Positions 17,018-25,466 of a stretch of DNA of 64,000 nt are shown here, one piece after another. Every line of letters begins with the position of its first letter. Position 1 is the stretch's first letter. The translations under genes and the position numbers were made by a program. Below the pieces are notes generated by a model. The model searched no databases and had not been told where the DNA came from. It was given only the letters and a program-made list of their open reading frames with translations. The stretch comes from Chloroflexia bacterium SDU3-3 (GTDB lineage: Bacteria > Chloroflexota > Chloroflexia > Chloroflexales > Roseiflexaceae): NCBI GenBank assembly GCA_009268125.1, contig WBOU01000017.1, positions 90,242-154,241 of the forward strand, in the 5' to 3' direction.

Positions 17018-17629
17018 ATGACCAGATGGATAGTGCTGATGGTGCTGGCGCTCGCGCTTGCGCGCCCCGCGTCGGCGGATGGGACGCGGCTGCGGGTGGT
17101 GATGCGCGACGCCCAGAACGGCGGCGTGGCGGGCGCGCAGCTCATGCTGCGTACCGAGGACGGGGCGCAGATCCCACTTATTACGGACGGCAGCGGCGTG
17201 GCGGTGAGCGGCGATCTCCCAGGGATGGCGGTGTGGCTCATGGGCGGCACGCTGGCGGATGGGACGGCGGTGGTGGCCGACAGCTACCCGGCGGGGGCGG
17301 GCTTCCGGTTGGCCCTGCTGCCGGGGCAGGTGCGGGACGTGTTGGTGCGGCTGGATGGCGTGCAGCTCGTGCTCGACCCGGACATGATTTTCTCGCCGGG
17401 CGATCCGGGCGAGGCGCTGCCGCCGACGCCGGTGCAGCTGGCGGCGACCGTCCCGCCGCTCGCTGCGACACCCGTGATGGCTCCGGTGACGGAGACGGCA
17501 ACCCCCATGGCCATGCAGCCGGATACGACCAGCGGCATGCCCTGGTGGGGGTGGATTGCCGTCGGCGCGGCGGTGGTGCTGCTGAGTGCTGCGCTGGTCA
17601 TCGGTGTACTGCGACGGAGGCGGTCATGA
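17018..17629 (+). CDS. Exported protein with C-terminal membrane anchor
   Basis: 203 residues from the ATG at 17018, with a GAAGGAG site; the frame upstream belongs to the promoter. Signal peptide at 1-22 (IVLMVLALALARPASA), then a compact beta domain (LRVVMRDAQNGGVAGAQLML, carboxypeptidase-regulatory or Ig-like in look), a Pro/Thr-rich spacer at about 130-170 and a C-terminal membrane helix (WWGWIAVGAAVVLLSAALVIGVL) followed by RRRRS. The topology is a classic type I surface protein with a positive stop. It is the first gene of the T4SS operon and overlaps the VirB6-like gene (ATGA). Role unknown; an accessory surface part of the mating channel is plausible. Confidence 0.7.
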   Translation: MTRWIVLMVLALALARPASADGTRLRVVMRDAQNGGVAGAQLMLRTEDGAQIPLITDGSGVAVSGDLPGMAVWLMGGTLADGTAVVADSYPAGAGFRLALLPGQVRDVLVRLDGVQLVLDPDMIFSPGDPGEALPPTPVQLAATVPPLAATPVMAPVTETATPMAMQPDTTSGMPWWGWIAVGAAVVLLSAALVIGVLRRRRS

Positions 17630-20600
17630 ACGGACGGGTGCAACGTTTCGGGGTGGCCCTGGTCGGCAGTGCCGTGGTGTCCCTGGCCCCACAGCTCGCG
17701 CTGGCCGATGGCTGTCAGATGCTCGACCCCGGGTGCTATATCGACGATTTCACCCAGAAGCAGCTCTATCAGTTTAACCTCGGCATGTGGCAGATCAACC
17801 GAGGCGGCCTCGTCGCCGCGCGCTGGCTGGAAGACCTGCGCGTTTGGTTGACCGATTTCGTGTTCGTGAACGCTTTTATCAGCCTGGCGCAGCCAGTGAA
17901 GGTGTTTTTCGCGCTGGCGCTCATGGTGTTCTGGATGGTGTTCGTGACCTCGCATATGGTGCAGGGGCTATTGGATCTGAACTGGGTGAACCTCCGCCGC
18001 GCCATGCGGCCCATCCTGCTGTCGCTACTGCTGTTCACGGTGGGCGGGGATGTCATCAAGGGTGCGGAGCAGATCCGGCTGATGGGCGGGAGCGTGTTGC
18101 AGCAGTCCGTCGCTGGTGCGGTCGCGCAGGTGGGCGCGCCCGAGGTGCCGCTGGATGTGAAGGGGGATGAGACGGATATGCCCACGATTGGGCAGGGGAT
18201 CTATGTGGCGACCACCTCGTGCCAGACCCCGCCACGCACCACCCCGGCGGTGTTTCTGAGCGACTATGCCGCCCGCTACCTCTGGGCAGACGCGGAGGAT
18301 ATTCACTGCAATAGCTGGGTGCTGCTGCCCAGTGAGTTTATCCAACAGTACTACGCGGATGGGCAGGATATTTCTGGGAAGCCAGCGGATATCCGGGCCC
18401 GCGCGCTGGCAGCGGCAAACCAGGGGGCTGGCCGGGAGACCACAGGCTTTTTCATGATGCTGGGCGCGGTGATCGAGCAGCTGGTGCAGCTGATCTTCGC
18501 GGTGGCGCTGGCCATCGTGTGGTTCGGCATGCTGATCTCGCTGATCTTCGCGCTGTTCCTGCCGACCGAATCGCTATTCAGCAGCCAAGTGCAGGCGTTC
18601 CTGGCGGTGCTGCGGGCGTCGTGGCTGGCGTCGTTCATGATCGGCCTGGGCTTGGCGATCTTGGCGGTGGCGGCGGCGAGCGGGGTGGGGGCGATGGTGT
18701 TCATCTGCGGGCTGCTGTTGATCGCGACGGTGATCTGGCAGGGCAAGCAGGCGCTGGGCATCCTGGGCACGTCGCTGAGCGCGGCGAACGCGGTGGCGGG
18801 GAACGCGCCGGGGGCGGTGGGCGGGATGCTGCGGAGCTGGGGGATGACGGCGGCGCTGGTGGCGGGCACGGTGGCCACGGGCGGCGGGATGGGGGCGGCC
18901 TTGACCTCGGTCGGCTCGACGATGGTGCGGCGCGCCGGGCGGAGCCTGGGCGACAACCCGGTGTCGGAGGCGGCGGGGCGGGTGCTGACCAACCGGGTGG
19001 CCGACCGGCTGGACGCGCTCACGCAGAACGCGCAGATGGCCAAGGAGAGCGCGCTGGATCAGTCGGCGCTGGAATGGTACGAGCGGGTGCAGCTGCCCAA
19101 GGCGACGACGCCGGAGGCCTGGGACGCAACCCAGACCGAGATGTACGAGCTGGCGCAGGCGCGGACGCAGCGGGACGCGGCGTTGCGCGAGCGGCAGGCG
19201 GCGCAGGCGCGGTCACGGAAGGACTTCCGAGGCTATCACCGCTATCAGCAGGAGGCGCAGGCCTTGCAGGAGCGGGCGGCGGCGTTCGGGCGGGCGCTGG
19301 CGGCGCGGCGGGGCGAGCCGGAGGGGGAGGATGCGCGTGACGGGGAGGCTCCTGCCCCCAGCTCCCAGCCCCGGCCCCAGGGCGCGCTGCTGACCCCCGC
19401 CGAGCTGGCGCGGGCGACGGCGCAGGCCCAGGAGGCCGACGGGGACGTTGAGCAGCTGCGCTCGGTGCTACTGGACAGCGCGGCGCGGGCGGTGCGGCGG
19501 CACGGGCGGCGGCAGGTCCAGGAGCGGCAGGCGTCACGGGCGGGGAATGGGCCCGAGCGGCGTGCGCCGAAACCGAACCCGATGCCCGAGCCGACCCTGG
19601 CAGATGCGGTCTACGGGCCACGGGCGCGGCATGGTGCGGATGCCGTGCGGCACGCGGCGGACCTGCATGCGCTGGAGCACGAGATCGCAGGGCTGGCCCG
19701 CCAGGTGGGCGAGCTGGAGGCGCTGCGGCTGCGGGCGACGGGCGGGGAGGAGCAGCAGGCCGTGGGGCAGGCGCTCGACGGGGTGCGGCGGCAGCTCGTG
19801 CAGGCGCAGGCGCGGCTGGGGGTGCTGCGCCCGGCCTCGGAGGGGCTGATCCGGGTGGCGCTGACCAAGCAGCCGCTGGACGGGAAATCGGTTGCGGTGG
19901 CGCGCACGACCGAAGGGCTGCGGATGCACGGGCACGCGGTGCGGCGGAGCCTGGTGCTGCCCGACGGCGGACAGGTGTTCCAGACCACGGGCGGGCTGGT
20001 GGCGCTGGGGCCGTCCGAGGCGGCGCAGCTGCTGGCGCTGCCGGTGGGGCAGGCGCTGCGGCTCGCGACCATGCCGGTCCCGGCGGGGGTGGTGGCTCCC
20101 CCGGATGCGCCTACCCCTGCCCCGACCGCCCCTCCCCCCACGCCCGCAGCGGCGACGGGGACGACGATCCCGCTGACGCCGCCCGCTGGGGCGGCCCCGG
20201 CCCGACGTGGGCGACCCGGCCCGCGCTTCTCGGACGCCCCGGCAGCGCCCGCGCAGGCGCGACCGGCGGCGCAGGCGCGACCGGCGGCGCAGCCGCCCGC
20301 AGAGACGACCCCAACGATTTCCCCGGCGGCGCTGGCCGACGCGCCCATGCCCGCGCCATCGGCCCCGACGACCACGCCGCTGGGGGATGTGCCCACCGCG
20401 ACGGTCGCCCCTGCGGACGCGCCACCGGCGGCTCCCGTTGCGCCAGCGGCTCCCCCGGTTGCCCCGGCGGTGTCTTCCGGTGCGCAGGTGCCGCCGACGC
20501 GGACCCAGGTGGCTCCGAGTGCACCGCAGGTCGCGCCAAGCAGCGCGCAGGTGGCCCCGAGCGCGCCGCAGGAGCCACCGGCCAGCATGCCGCAGGGTCC

Positions 20601-20835
20601 GGCCCAGAGCCGGGCGGCCACGCCGGAGTTCACCCTGCCCACGGTGCCGCCGAGCGCGCCACCCGCGCCTCCGGCAGCCCCGGAGGCCCCAGCGGCGGGC
20701 GTGCCACGCCTGCGTCGCCCGCCGACCCCGCCCGAACGGGCAGCGGGGGAGGAGCCGAGCGCGCCCCCGGCGGACCCGCCGCCCGCGCCGCGCCGCCGGT
20801 CGCCGCACCCACGGGGTGAGGGAGGTGCCTCATGA
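17626..20835 (+). CDS. VirB6/TrbL-like polytopic T4SS membrane protein with long C-terminal tail
   Basis: 1069 residues from the ATG overlapping the previous stop. A signal-like N terminus precedes the first external segment (residues 27-85). Membrane segments follow at about 90-112 (VKVFFALALMVFWMVFV), 125-142, 275-310 (a long double helix), 325-375 and 405-425. This arrangement is that of VirB6/TrbL inner-membrane channel proteins. Residues from about 465 are hydrophilic: a charged, coiled-coil-prone part (QARTQRDAALRERQAAQARS) and, from about 824, a Pro/Ala/Thr-rich tail with repeats of the type QVAPSAPQ. The soluble tail is unusually long and probably cytoplasmic. Its position in front of the pilin, VirB3 and VirB4 genes supports the assignment. 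Confidence 0.65.
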   Translation: MNGRVQRFGVALVGSAVVSLAPQLALADGCQMLDPGCYIDDFTQKQLYQFNLGMWQINRGGLVAARWLEDLRVWLTDFVFVNAFISLAQPVKVFFALALMVFWMVFVTSHMVQGLLDLNWVNLRRAMRPILLSLLLFTVGGDVIKGAEQIRLMGGSVLQQSVAGAVAQVGAPEVPLDVKGDETDMPTIGQGIYVATTSCQTPPRTTPAVFLSDYAARYLWADAEDIHCNSWVLLPSEFIQQYYADGQDISGKPADIRARALAAANQGAGRETTGFFMMLGAVIEQLVQLIFAVALAIVWFGMLISLIFALFLPTESLFSSQVQAFLAVLRASWLASFMIGLGLAILAVAAASGVGAMVFICGLLLIATVIWQGKQALGILGTSLSAANAVAGNAPGAVGGMLRSWGMTAALVAGTVATGGGMGAALTSVGSTMVRRAGRSLGDNPVSEAAGRVLTNRVADRLDALTQNAQMAKESALDQSALEWYERVQLPKATTPEAWDATQTEMYELAQARTQRDAALRERQAAQARSRKDFRGYHRYQQEAQALQERAAAFGRALAARRGEPEGEDARDGEAPAPSSQPRPQGALLTPAELARATAQAQEADGDVEQLRSVLLDSAARAVRRHGRRQVQERQASRAGNGPERRAPKPNPMPEPTLADAVYGPRARHGADAVRHAADLHALEHEIAGLARQVGELEALRLRATGGEEQQAVGQALDGVRRQLVQAQARLGVLRPASEGLIRVALTKQPLDGKSVAVARTTEGLRMHGHAVRRSLVLPDGGQVFQTTGGLVALGPSEAAQLLALPVGQALRLATMPVPAGVVAPPDAPTPAPTAPPPTPAAATGTTIPLTPPAGAAPARRGRPGPRFSDAPAAPAQARPAAQARPAAQPPAETTPTISPAALADAPMPAPSAPTTTPLGDVPTATVAPADAPPAAPVAPAAPPVAPAVSSGAQVPPTRTQVAPSAPQVAPSSAQVAPSAPQEPPASMPQGPAQSRAATPEFTLPTVPPSAPPAPPAAPEAPAAGVPRLRRPPTPPERAAGEEPSAPPADPPPAPRRRSPHPRGEGGAS

Positions 20836-22913
20836 GGCCGCTGCGCATGCTCCTGATCGGCGTGCTGCTGGGCGTGCTGGCCATCCCGGCGCTCTGGCTG
20901 GGCGCGGCGGCGCAGACCCAGGCGCAGAGCCTGCCGTTCACGCCCACGCCCGAGCCGACCGAGACCGCGACCCTGGCCCCCACGGCCACGGCCACGCCCA
21001 GCGCGACCGCTGCGGCCACGCCGACCGCTACGGCCACGCCGACCGATACCCTGACGCCCAGCGCCACGACCGCGCCGCTGGTGCTCGTGGCCACGCCCAC
21101 GCCACTGGACGCGACGGCCACGCCCACGGCGACGCCGCTTCCGGCGGGCTACGGGCGCGACCGCTGCGACCCGAATCACACGCTCACCCAGCCCTGCGCG
21201 CTGGCGACCGAGACCGACATCACGGCGCTGAACTTCAACGACGACGCGGTGGACGTGTTCAGCTTCCTGCTCAAGGGCGGGCGCGACTACCGCATCACCG
21301 CCGCCGTGGACGCGGCGAGCGGGATCGACCCGGCGCTGGAGGTGCTCGTCGCCGGTGGGGCGGACACGCCCGTGGCGGCGAACGATGACGCCCAGATCGG
21401 CAGCCCGACCGCCGCCGTGACCCTGACCGTGGCCGCCGACGGCTGGTATCTGGTGCGGGTGTCGAACAAGGGACCTGCCGACAAGACCACCGGCTACCCC
21501 TACACGCTCAGCGTGCGCAGCGTGGTGCCGAGCGCGGGCGCGGGGAGCGCGGCGACGCCCGTGCCCAGCGACCCGGACGACCTGGTGGGCAACGCCTACG
21601 ACGCCGATCACGCGGCGCGGCTCGCCTGGAACGTTCCCTACGACCTCTCCATGCGCTGCCCGGATGCGCGCCCTGGGGCGTGCTACGCGGGGCGGCACAC
21701 CTTTCTGCTGGTCCCGGTCAAGCAGGCGATCCCGCTCACGGTGCTGACCTACGACCTCGGCGAAGGGGTGGACACGGTGCTGACGCTCTATCAGCCCGAT
21801 GAAACGCAGACCCAGACGGGGCCGGGACTGGTGCCGCACTGGCGGGCGATCCAGACCAACGACGACGTGGCCCCGGCCTGGACGCTGCGCAGCCAGCTGA
21901 CGGCGCTGCCGGACTGGAGCGGGCTGGCGCTGGTGGTGGTGGCTCCGAGCGATCGCGCGGACCTGGCGCTCATCCCGGCGGTCGCGACCGCCGCGCGGGC
22001 CGGGCGCTACCGCCTGATCGTGGGCAGCCCGGAGCTGCCGAACGTCAAGGCCGCGCTCACGACCGCGAACACCGATCTACCGCCGACGGCGGTGCCGCCG
22101 ACCGCGCGCCCGACCGGGCAGGCCGCCCCGGCGGCGGTGAGTACGGCCCCGGCGGGCGGGGACACCCGCGAGGTGATTCGCGAGTCGTGTCCCACGGGTC
22201 AGGCCGAGGTGGGGGCAGATGCGACGGGCCTCTACGCCGCCGCGCCGCCCGGCAGCGACGACCGGATCGCCGCCTACCCGGAGGGGGCGCTGATCACGCT
22301 GCTCGGCCAGTGCTACCGGGGCTGGGTCAAGGTGCAGCCCGCCGACAGCGTGACGCCGGGCTGGATGTGGGGGCCGGACCTGCGCCCCCAGGAGCTGGGG
22401 GCGGCCCCCACGCCGACGGGCGAGGGCCGCGCCAGCGGCGGATCGGGTGGCGGGAGCGGATCGAGCGGGGGTCGTGCGACGCCCACGCCGACCATGGGAA
22501 TCCCTGGTCAGGTGGGCATCCCCGGCCAGGTGGGCCAGGCGCAGCCCACGGCCACGCCGCCGCAGCGGCTGGCGGCGGAGCCGCTGGACGCGGGGGCGAT
22601 CCGCGCCGCGCCGACGGCCAAGCCGTTGGCGCGCGCGCTCACCATCACGGTCTGCGCCCCGGCGGATACGGGCGGGGCGCGCTGCGGGGCGGTGTGGGCC
22701 GGGGTACGGGTGGTGGTGGTGCAGGCGGGGCCGTCGTCGGTGCTGACCTCGGGTGTGACCGATGCCAGCGGGGCGGTGACGCTCTCGGTGAGCGTGGCCG
22801 ACGGCGCGGCGCTCGCGGTGCGGCTGCCGATGCTGGGGGTGATGATGGATGTGGATGCGCAGGCGACCGCGCTGACCGTGCTGGTCGGCGCGGCGGCAGC
22901 GGAGGGGGACTAA
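20832..22913 (+). CDS. Exported protein with Thr/Pro stalk, PPC-like and SH3-like domains
   Basis: 693 residues. Signal peptide (MLLIGVLLGVLAIPALWLGAAA), a Thr/Pro/Ala stalk at about 35-110 built of TATATP-type units, then a domain with the pattern DVFSFLLKGGRDYRITAAVD...GWYLVRVSNKG that matches bacterial pre-peptidase C-terminal (PPC) domains; a second related domain lies at about 260-410. After another spacer, residues about 455-520 look like an SH3b domain (YPEGALITLLGQCYRGWVKV, GWMWGPDL). The C-terminal 100 residues form another beta domain with two cysteines. It overlaps the VirB6-like gene (ATGA) and is read in the T4SS operon, so it probably decorates the cell-wall side of the channel. 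Confidence 0.7.
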   Translation: MRPLRMLLIGVLLGVLAIPALWLGAAAQTQAQSLPFTPTPEPTETATLAPTATATPSATAAATPTATATPTDTLTPSATTAPLVLVATPTPLDATATPTATPLPAGYGRDRCDPNHTLTQPCALATETDITALNFNDDAVDVFSFLLKGGRDYRITAAVDAASGIDPALEVLVAGGADTPVAANDDAQIGSPTAAVTLTVAADGWYLVRVSNKGPADKTTGYPYTLSVRSVVPSAGAGSAATPVPSDPDDLVGNAYDADHAARLAWNVPYDLSMRCPDARPGACYAGRHTFLLVPVKQAIPLTVLTYDLGEGVDTVLTLYQPDETQTQTGPGLVPHWRAIQTNDDVAPAWTLRSQLTALPDWSGLALVVVAPSDRADLALIPAVATAARAGRYRLIVGSPELPNVKAALTTANTDLPPTAVPPTARPTGQAAPAAVSTAPAGGDTREVIRESCPTGQAEVGADATGLYAAAPPGSDDRIAAYPEGALITLLGQCYRGWVKVQPADSVTPGWMWGPDLRPQELGAAPTPTGEGRASGGSGGGSGSSGGRATPTPTMGIPGQVGIPGQVGQAQPTATPPQRLAAEPLDAGAIRAAPTAKPLARALTITVCAPADTGGARCGAVWAGVRVVVVQAGPSSVLTSGVTDASGAVTLSVSVADGAALAVRLPMLGVMMDVDAQATALTVLVGAAAAEGD

Positions 22914-24422
22914 ATGGCACGCGAGGATGAGCGCCGCCAGGTTGAGCAGGCGCAGGCGTTGCTGAACCGCGCCCTGGAGGCGCGCTGGCGGCAGTGGAAG
23001 GGGTATGTGTCGGAGCTTCAGGCCGAGCTGGCCATCACGCAGGCCGAGGACGCGCCCGAGGCGGACCTGACGGAGACGGACGCGCCGGTGCGACGGCGGG
23101 CGCGGCTGGACGCGGCGACGCGGAAGGAGCTGCAAGCGGTGGTCGAGGCCCGCCGCCAGCAGTGGCAGGCCCAGGAGGAGCAGGCGGCGCGCGAGGCCGG
23201 GCAGCCTGCGCGCGATAGCGAGGCGGTATACGCGCAGCTCCTGGCGCACATCCAGAACGAGCTGGACGGGACGGCCCACCCGGCGGGCAAGGTGCTGCTG
23301 TGGGACGCGGGCGCGCTGGTCACGTATGACGCAGCGCTGGCGCAGGCCGGGACCAGCGAGGCGGACTACCTGACCGTGCGGGGCGGGGCCGCGCCGCTGG
23401 GGCGGCAGGCGCTGCTCGTCGGCGGTGCGGCGGTGGCGGCGGTGGCGCTGATGATCGGGACGGTGGTGGTGTTTTTCGGGCCATCCCGCCCACCCGCGCG
23501 AGCAGACGCGGACACGCTGCGGGTGAATGGGGTGGTGATGACGCCCTGGGCGGTGGACACAGCAGCGGTGGGCGGGGTGGTGGACGCCGCTCCGGAGCTG
23601 CGGGGCCTGCTGCCGCTGGTGTGGTGCGCGAACGGGCGGGCGCGGGATGCGGCGGAGCCGGGGGCGACGGTGGTGCTGACGGGGACGGCGGCGGTGCGGC
23701 GCTTCCAGGTGCAGCCGGGGGCGAGCGATCTCGCGCTGGCCGACTGCGGGGCGACGCCGCCCAGGGTGGCGGCCAAGGCGCAGCTGGTGGCGGCGGTGAC
23801 GGCGCAGGATCTGGACGCGGCGGTGCTGCGATCGCTGGCGGTGTGGGGGCCAGACACCGACCCGCAGGCGATCCCGGCGACGCAGATGCAGGTGGTACTG
23901 ACGGTGGCGCTGCCGGACGCGGGCGGCGGAACGCTGATCCTGGCGGACGGGCGGCGCTGGGCGGCCACACGGAGCCGGGCGGTGGACGGGGGCACGGAGC
24001 TGACCTACCTGGTGCCGCTGTCCCCCACGGCGCAGCTGGCGGGGTGGGAGCTGGCAGGCGGAGCGGGGCTGCCACAGCTGCTGGCGCTGACGGTGCCCGC
24101 GCCGACGAGCCGGATGCAGCTGCTGCGGGACGTGCTGCTGGTGCAGATCGGGGAGCCGCAGCCGGTGGTGCGGGAGGGCGTGCCCACCGCCGCGCTGACG
24201 CTGACGCTGACGCTGGACGCGCACGCCGCGCCGCTGACGTTGCTCGCGAGCGACCTGGCGGCGACGGCGGGCGGGACGCCGCTGCCCGTGACCTGGGAGC
24301 CGCCCGCGCTGAGGCCGGGTCAGACCACGCAGGTGGCGCTGACGGTGCCGCTGCCCGCGCAGGGTGGGCTGGAGCTGGCGCTGGCCGCCTGGCGGGTGCG
24401 GGTGGTGGCGCGGGATGCGTAA
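22914..24422 (+). CDS. Bitopic membrane protein, coiled-coil cytoplasmic domain, unknown
   Basis: 502 residues starting one base after the previous stop. Residues 1-100 are charged and coiled-coil-prone (QAQALLNRALEARWRQW, RKELQAVVEARRQQWQAQ). A single membrane helix sits at about 166-189 (ALLVGGAAVAAVALMIGTVV). The outer part (about 195-502) is beta-rich, with repeated motifs such as VVLTGTAAVRRFQVQPGA and TQVALTVPLPAQGG. The topology, cytoplasmic N terminus, one membrane span and large external domain, resembles VirB8/VirB10-type scaffold proteins of T4SS, but I see no family signature. It sits between the exported PPC protein and the pilin-like gene, which supports a structural role. Confidence 0.6.
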   Translation: MAREDERRQVEQAQALLNRALEARWRQWKGYVSELQAELAITQAEDAPEADLTETDAPVRRRARLDAATRKELQAVVEARRQQWQAQEEQAAREAGQPARDSEAVYAQLLAHIQNELDGTAHPAGKVLLWDAGALVTYDAALAQAGTSEADYLTVRGGAAPLGRQALLVGGAAVAAVALMIGTVVVFFGPSRPPARADADTLRVNGVVMTPWAVDTAAVGGVVDAAPELRGLLPLVWCANGRARDAAEPGATVVLTGTAAVRRFQVQPGASDLALADCGATPPRVAAKAQLVAAVTAQDLDAAVLRSLAVWGPDTDPQAIPATQMQVVLTVALPDAGGGTLILADGRRWAATRSRAVDGGTELTYLVPLSPTAQLAGWELAGGAGLPQLLALTVPAPTSRMQLLRDVLLVQIGEPQPVVREGVPTAALTLTLTLDAHAAPLTLLASDLAATAGGTPLPVTWEPPALRPGQTTQVALTVPLPAQGGLELALAAWRVRVVARDA

Positions 24423-24454
24423 GCGCGGACCCACCACCGGGCACCCCTGGTGTC

Positions 24455-24476
24455 GAGGCCCGCCCTGGCGGGCCTC
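24455..24476 (+). other. Intergenic hairpin upstream of the pilin-like gene
   Basis: Inverted repeat GAGGCCCG / CGGGCCTC around a six-base loop, with no T-run. With the second hairpin at 24992-25024 it brackets the pilin-like gene, as expected if that message is cut out and stabilised to make extra pilin. Confidence 0.4.
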
Positions 24477-24550
24477 AGGGCGGCGCAGGCATTGGGTGGC
24501 AGGACGCATGACCGATACGGATGGAGCCAACACAGCAAGGAGATGCCGCT

Positions 24551-24985
24551 ATGGCACAGGCAATCATGACCAAGACAACGGAGACGATGGGGATGGAGAC
24601 GGCGGCGCAGGCGCAGGCGCACCTGTGGCGCGGGACGGTCTTGCGTTTCGCCCTGATGACCGGGCTGGCGCTGGCGTGGGCGGTGGTGTTCGCGCCCGCC
24701 GCACATGCCGCCCCGCTTCATGATGGGTTCGATTTCGCGGGCTGGATGACGCTGGGGATTGACGGGCTGAAGAAGCTCTGGGGTCTTGTGATCCTGGCGG
24801 AGCTGCTGGCGGTGGTCTACTACGCGGTCGCCTTCTACACGCAGAGCCTGTTCCCCTCGCTGTACCAGGGCCTCCAGGGGCCCTGGGTCAAGACGGCGGT
24901 GATGATCGGGCTGGGGGCGCATGTGGTGTTTGGGCTGCTGCTCAAGTACGCGCAGGACTCGGTGAACGGCTATACCGGCGGCTAG
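24551..24985 (+). CDS. VirB2/TrbC-like pilin candidate
   Basis: 144 residues from the ATG at 24551, with AAGGAG eight bases upstream. A long N-terminal region leads to a signal peptide (FALMTGLALAWAVVFAPAAHA); the mature part has two hydrophobic helices (KKLWGLVILAELLAVVYYAV and TAVMIGLGAHVVFGLLL) separated by a short polar loop. Long leader, small mature size and two membrane helices is the VirB2/TrbC pilin design. The next two genes encode VirB3-like and VirB4-like proteins, the order found in many T4SS, which strengthens the call. It lacks sequence identity that I can recognise to a named pilin. Hairpins on both sides could raise its expression. Confidence 0.6.
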   Translation: MAQAIMTKTTETMGMETAAQAQAHLWRGTVLRFALMTGLALAWAVVFAPAAHAAPLHDGFDFAGWMTLGIDGLKKLWGLVILAELLAVVYYAVAFYTQSLFPSLYQGLQGPWVKTAVMIGLGAHVVFGLLLKYAQDSVNGYTGG

Positions 24986-24991
24986 GATGCA

Positions 24992-25024
24992 TGCGGGGCG
25001 GTGGGTGGTTTCCACCGCCCCGCA
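24992..25024 (+). other. Intergenic hairpin between pilin-like and VirB3-like genes
   Basis: Perfect 13-bp stem, 24992-25004 pairing with 25012-25024, with a seven-base loop and no T-run. Probably a partial terminator or a 3' stabiliser that lowers expression of the genes after the pilin gene. Confidence 0.5.
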
Positions 25025-25043
25025 GTGATGAATGGAGGGTGAG

Positions 25044-25466
25044 ATGGCATACCGACGGTCGGAGGATCTGGGCGCGTATGGGGAGCGCCGGGTGTTTGGG
25101 GTGTTTACGATGACGAACGTGGTGGGGGCGCTGGTGGGGGCGCTCATGGCGTGGAACGGGGCGGGGCTGCTGGGGCTGCCGGAGCCGGGCTTTGACGGCG
25201 CGACGGTGCTGCGCGCGCTGCTGTGCCTGGGTGGGGCGGTCGGCGGCGGCATGGCGACGATCCGCTGGACGGGGGTGTCGCTGTGGGATCGGGCGGTGCT
25301 GTGGGCGATGTTCCAGCTGCGGCGGCAGCAGGGCAAGACCCGGCTCAGGCCGCAGCTCACGGCCACGGCGATCCGGGGTCAGGTGCGCGCGCCGCTGGTG
25401 CGGGACGGCCAGCGGTTGGCTGAGGTCTATGACCCGGCGGGGGAGGGCTTCCATGGCGCAGCCTGA
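25044..25466 (+). CDS. VirB3/PrgI-like T4SS membrane protein
   Basis: 140 residues from the ATG at 25044, which follows GGAGGGTGAG. It has a short polar N terminus, two close hydrophobic segments (VFTMTNVVGALVGALMAW and ALLCLGGAVGGGMATI) and a basic cytoplasmic tail with WDRAVLWAMFQLRRQQGK. PrgI (PF12666) and VirB3 proteins have this small two-helix layout and are nearly always encoded directly before VirB4, as here, where the genes overlap by 14 bases. Its role would be assembly of the inner-membrane complex with VirB4. The call rests on topology and position, not on a conserved motif. Confidence 0.65.
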   Translation: MAYRRSEDLGAYGERRVFGVFTMTNVVGALVGALMAWNGAGLLGLPEPGFDGATVLRALLCLGGAVGGGMATIRWTGVSLWDRAVLWAMFQLRRQQGKTRLRPQLTATAIRGQVRAPLVRDGQRLAEVYDPAGEGFHGAA

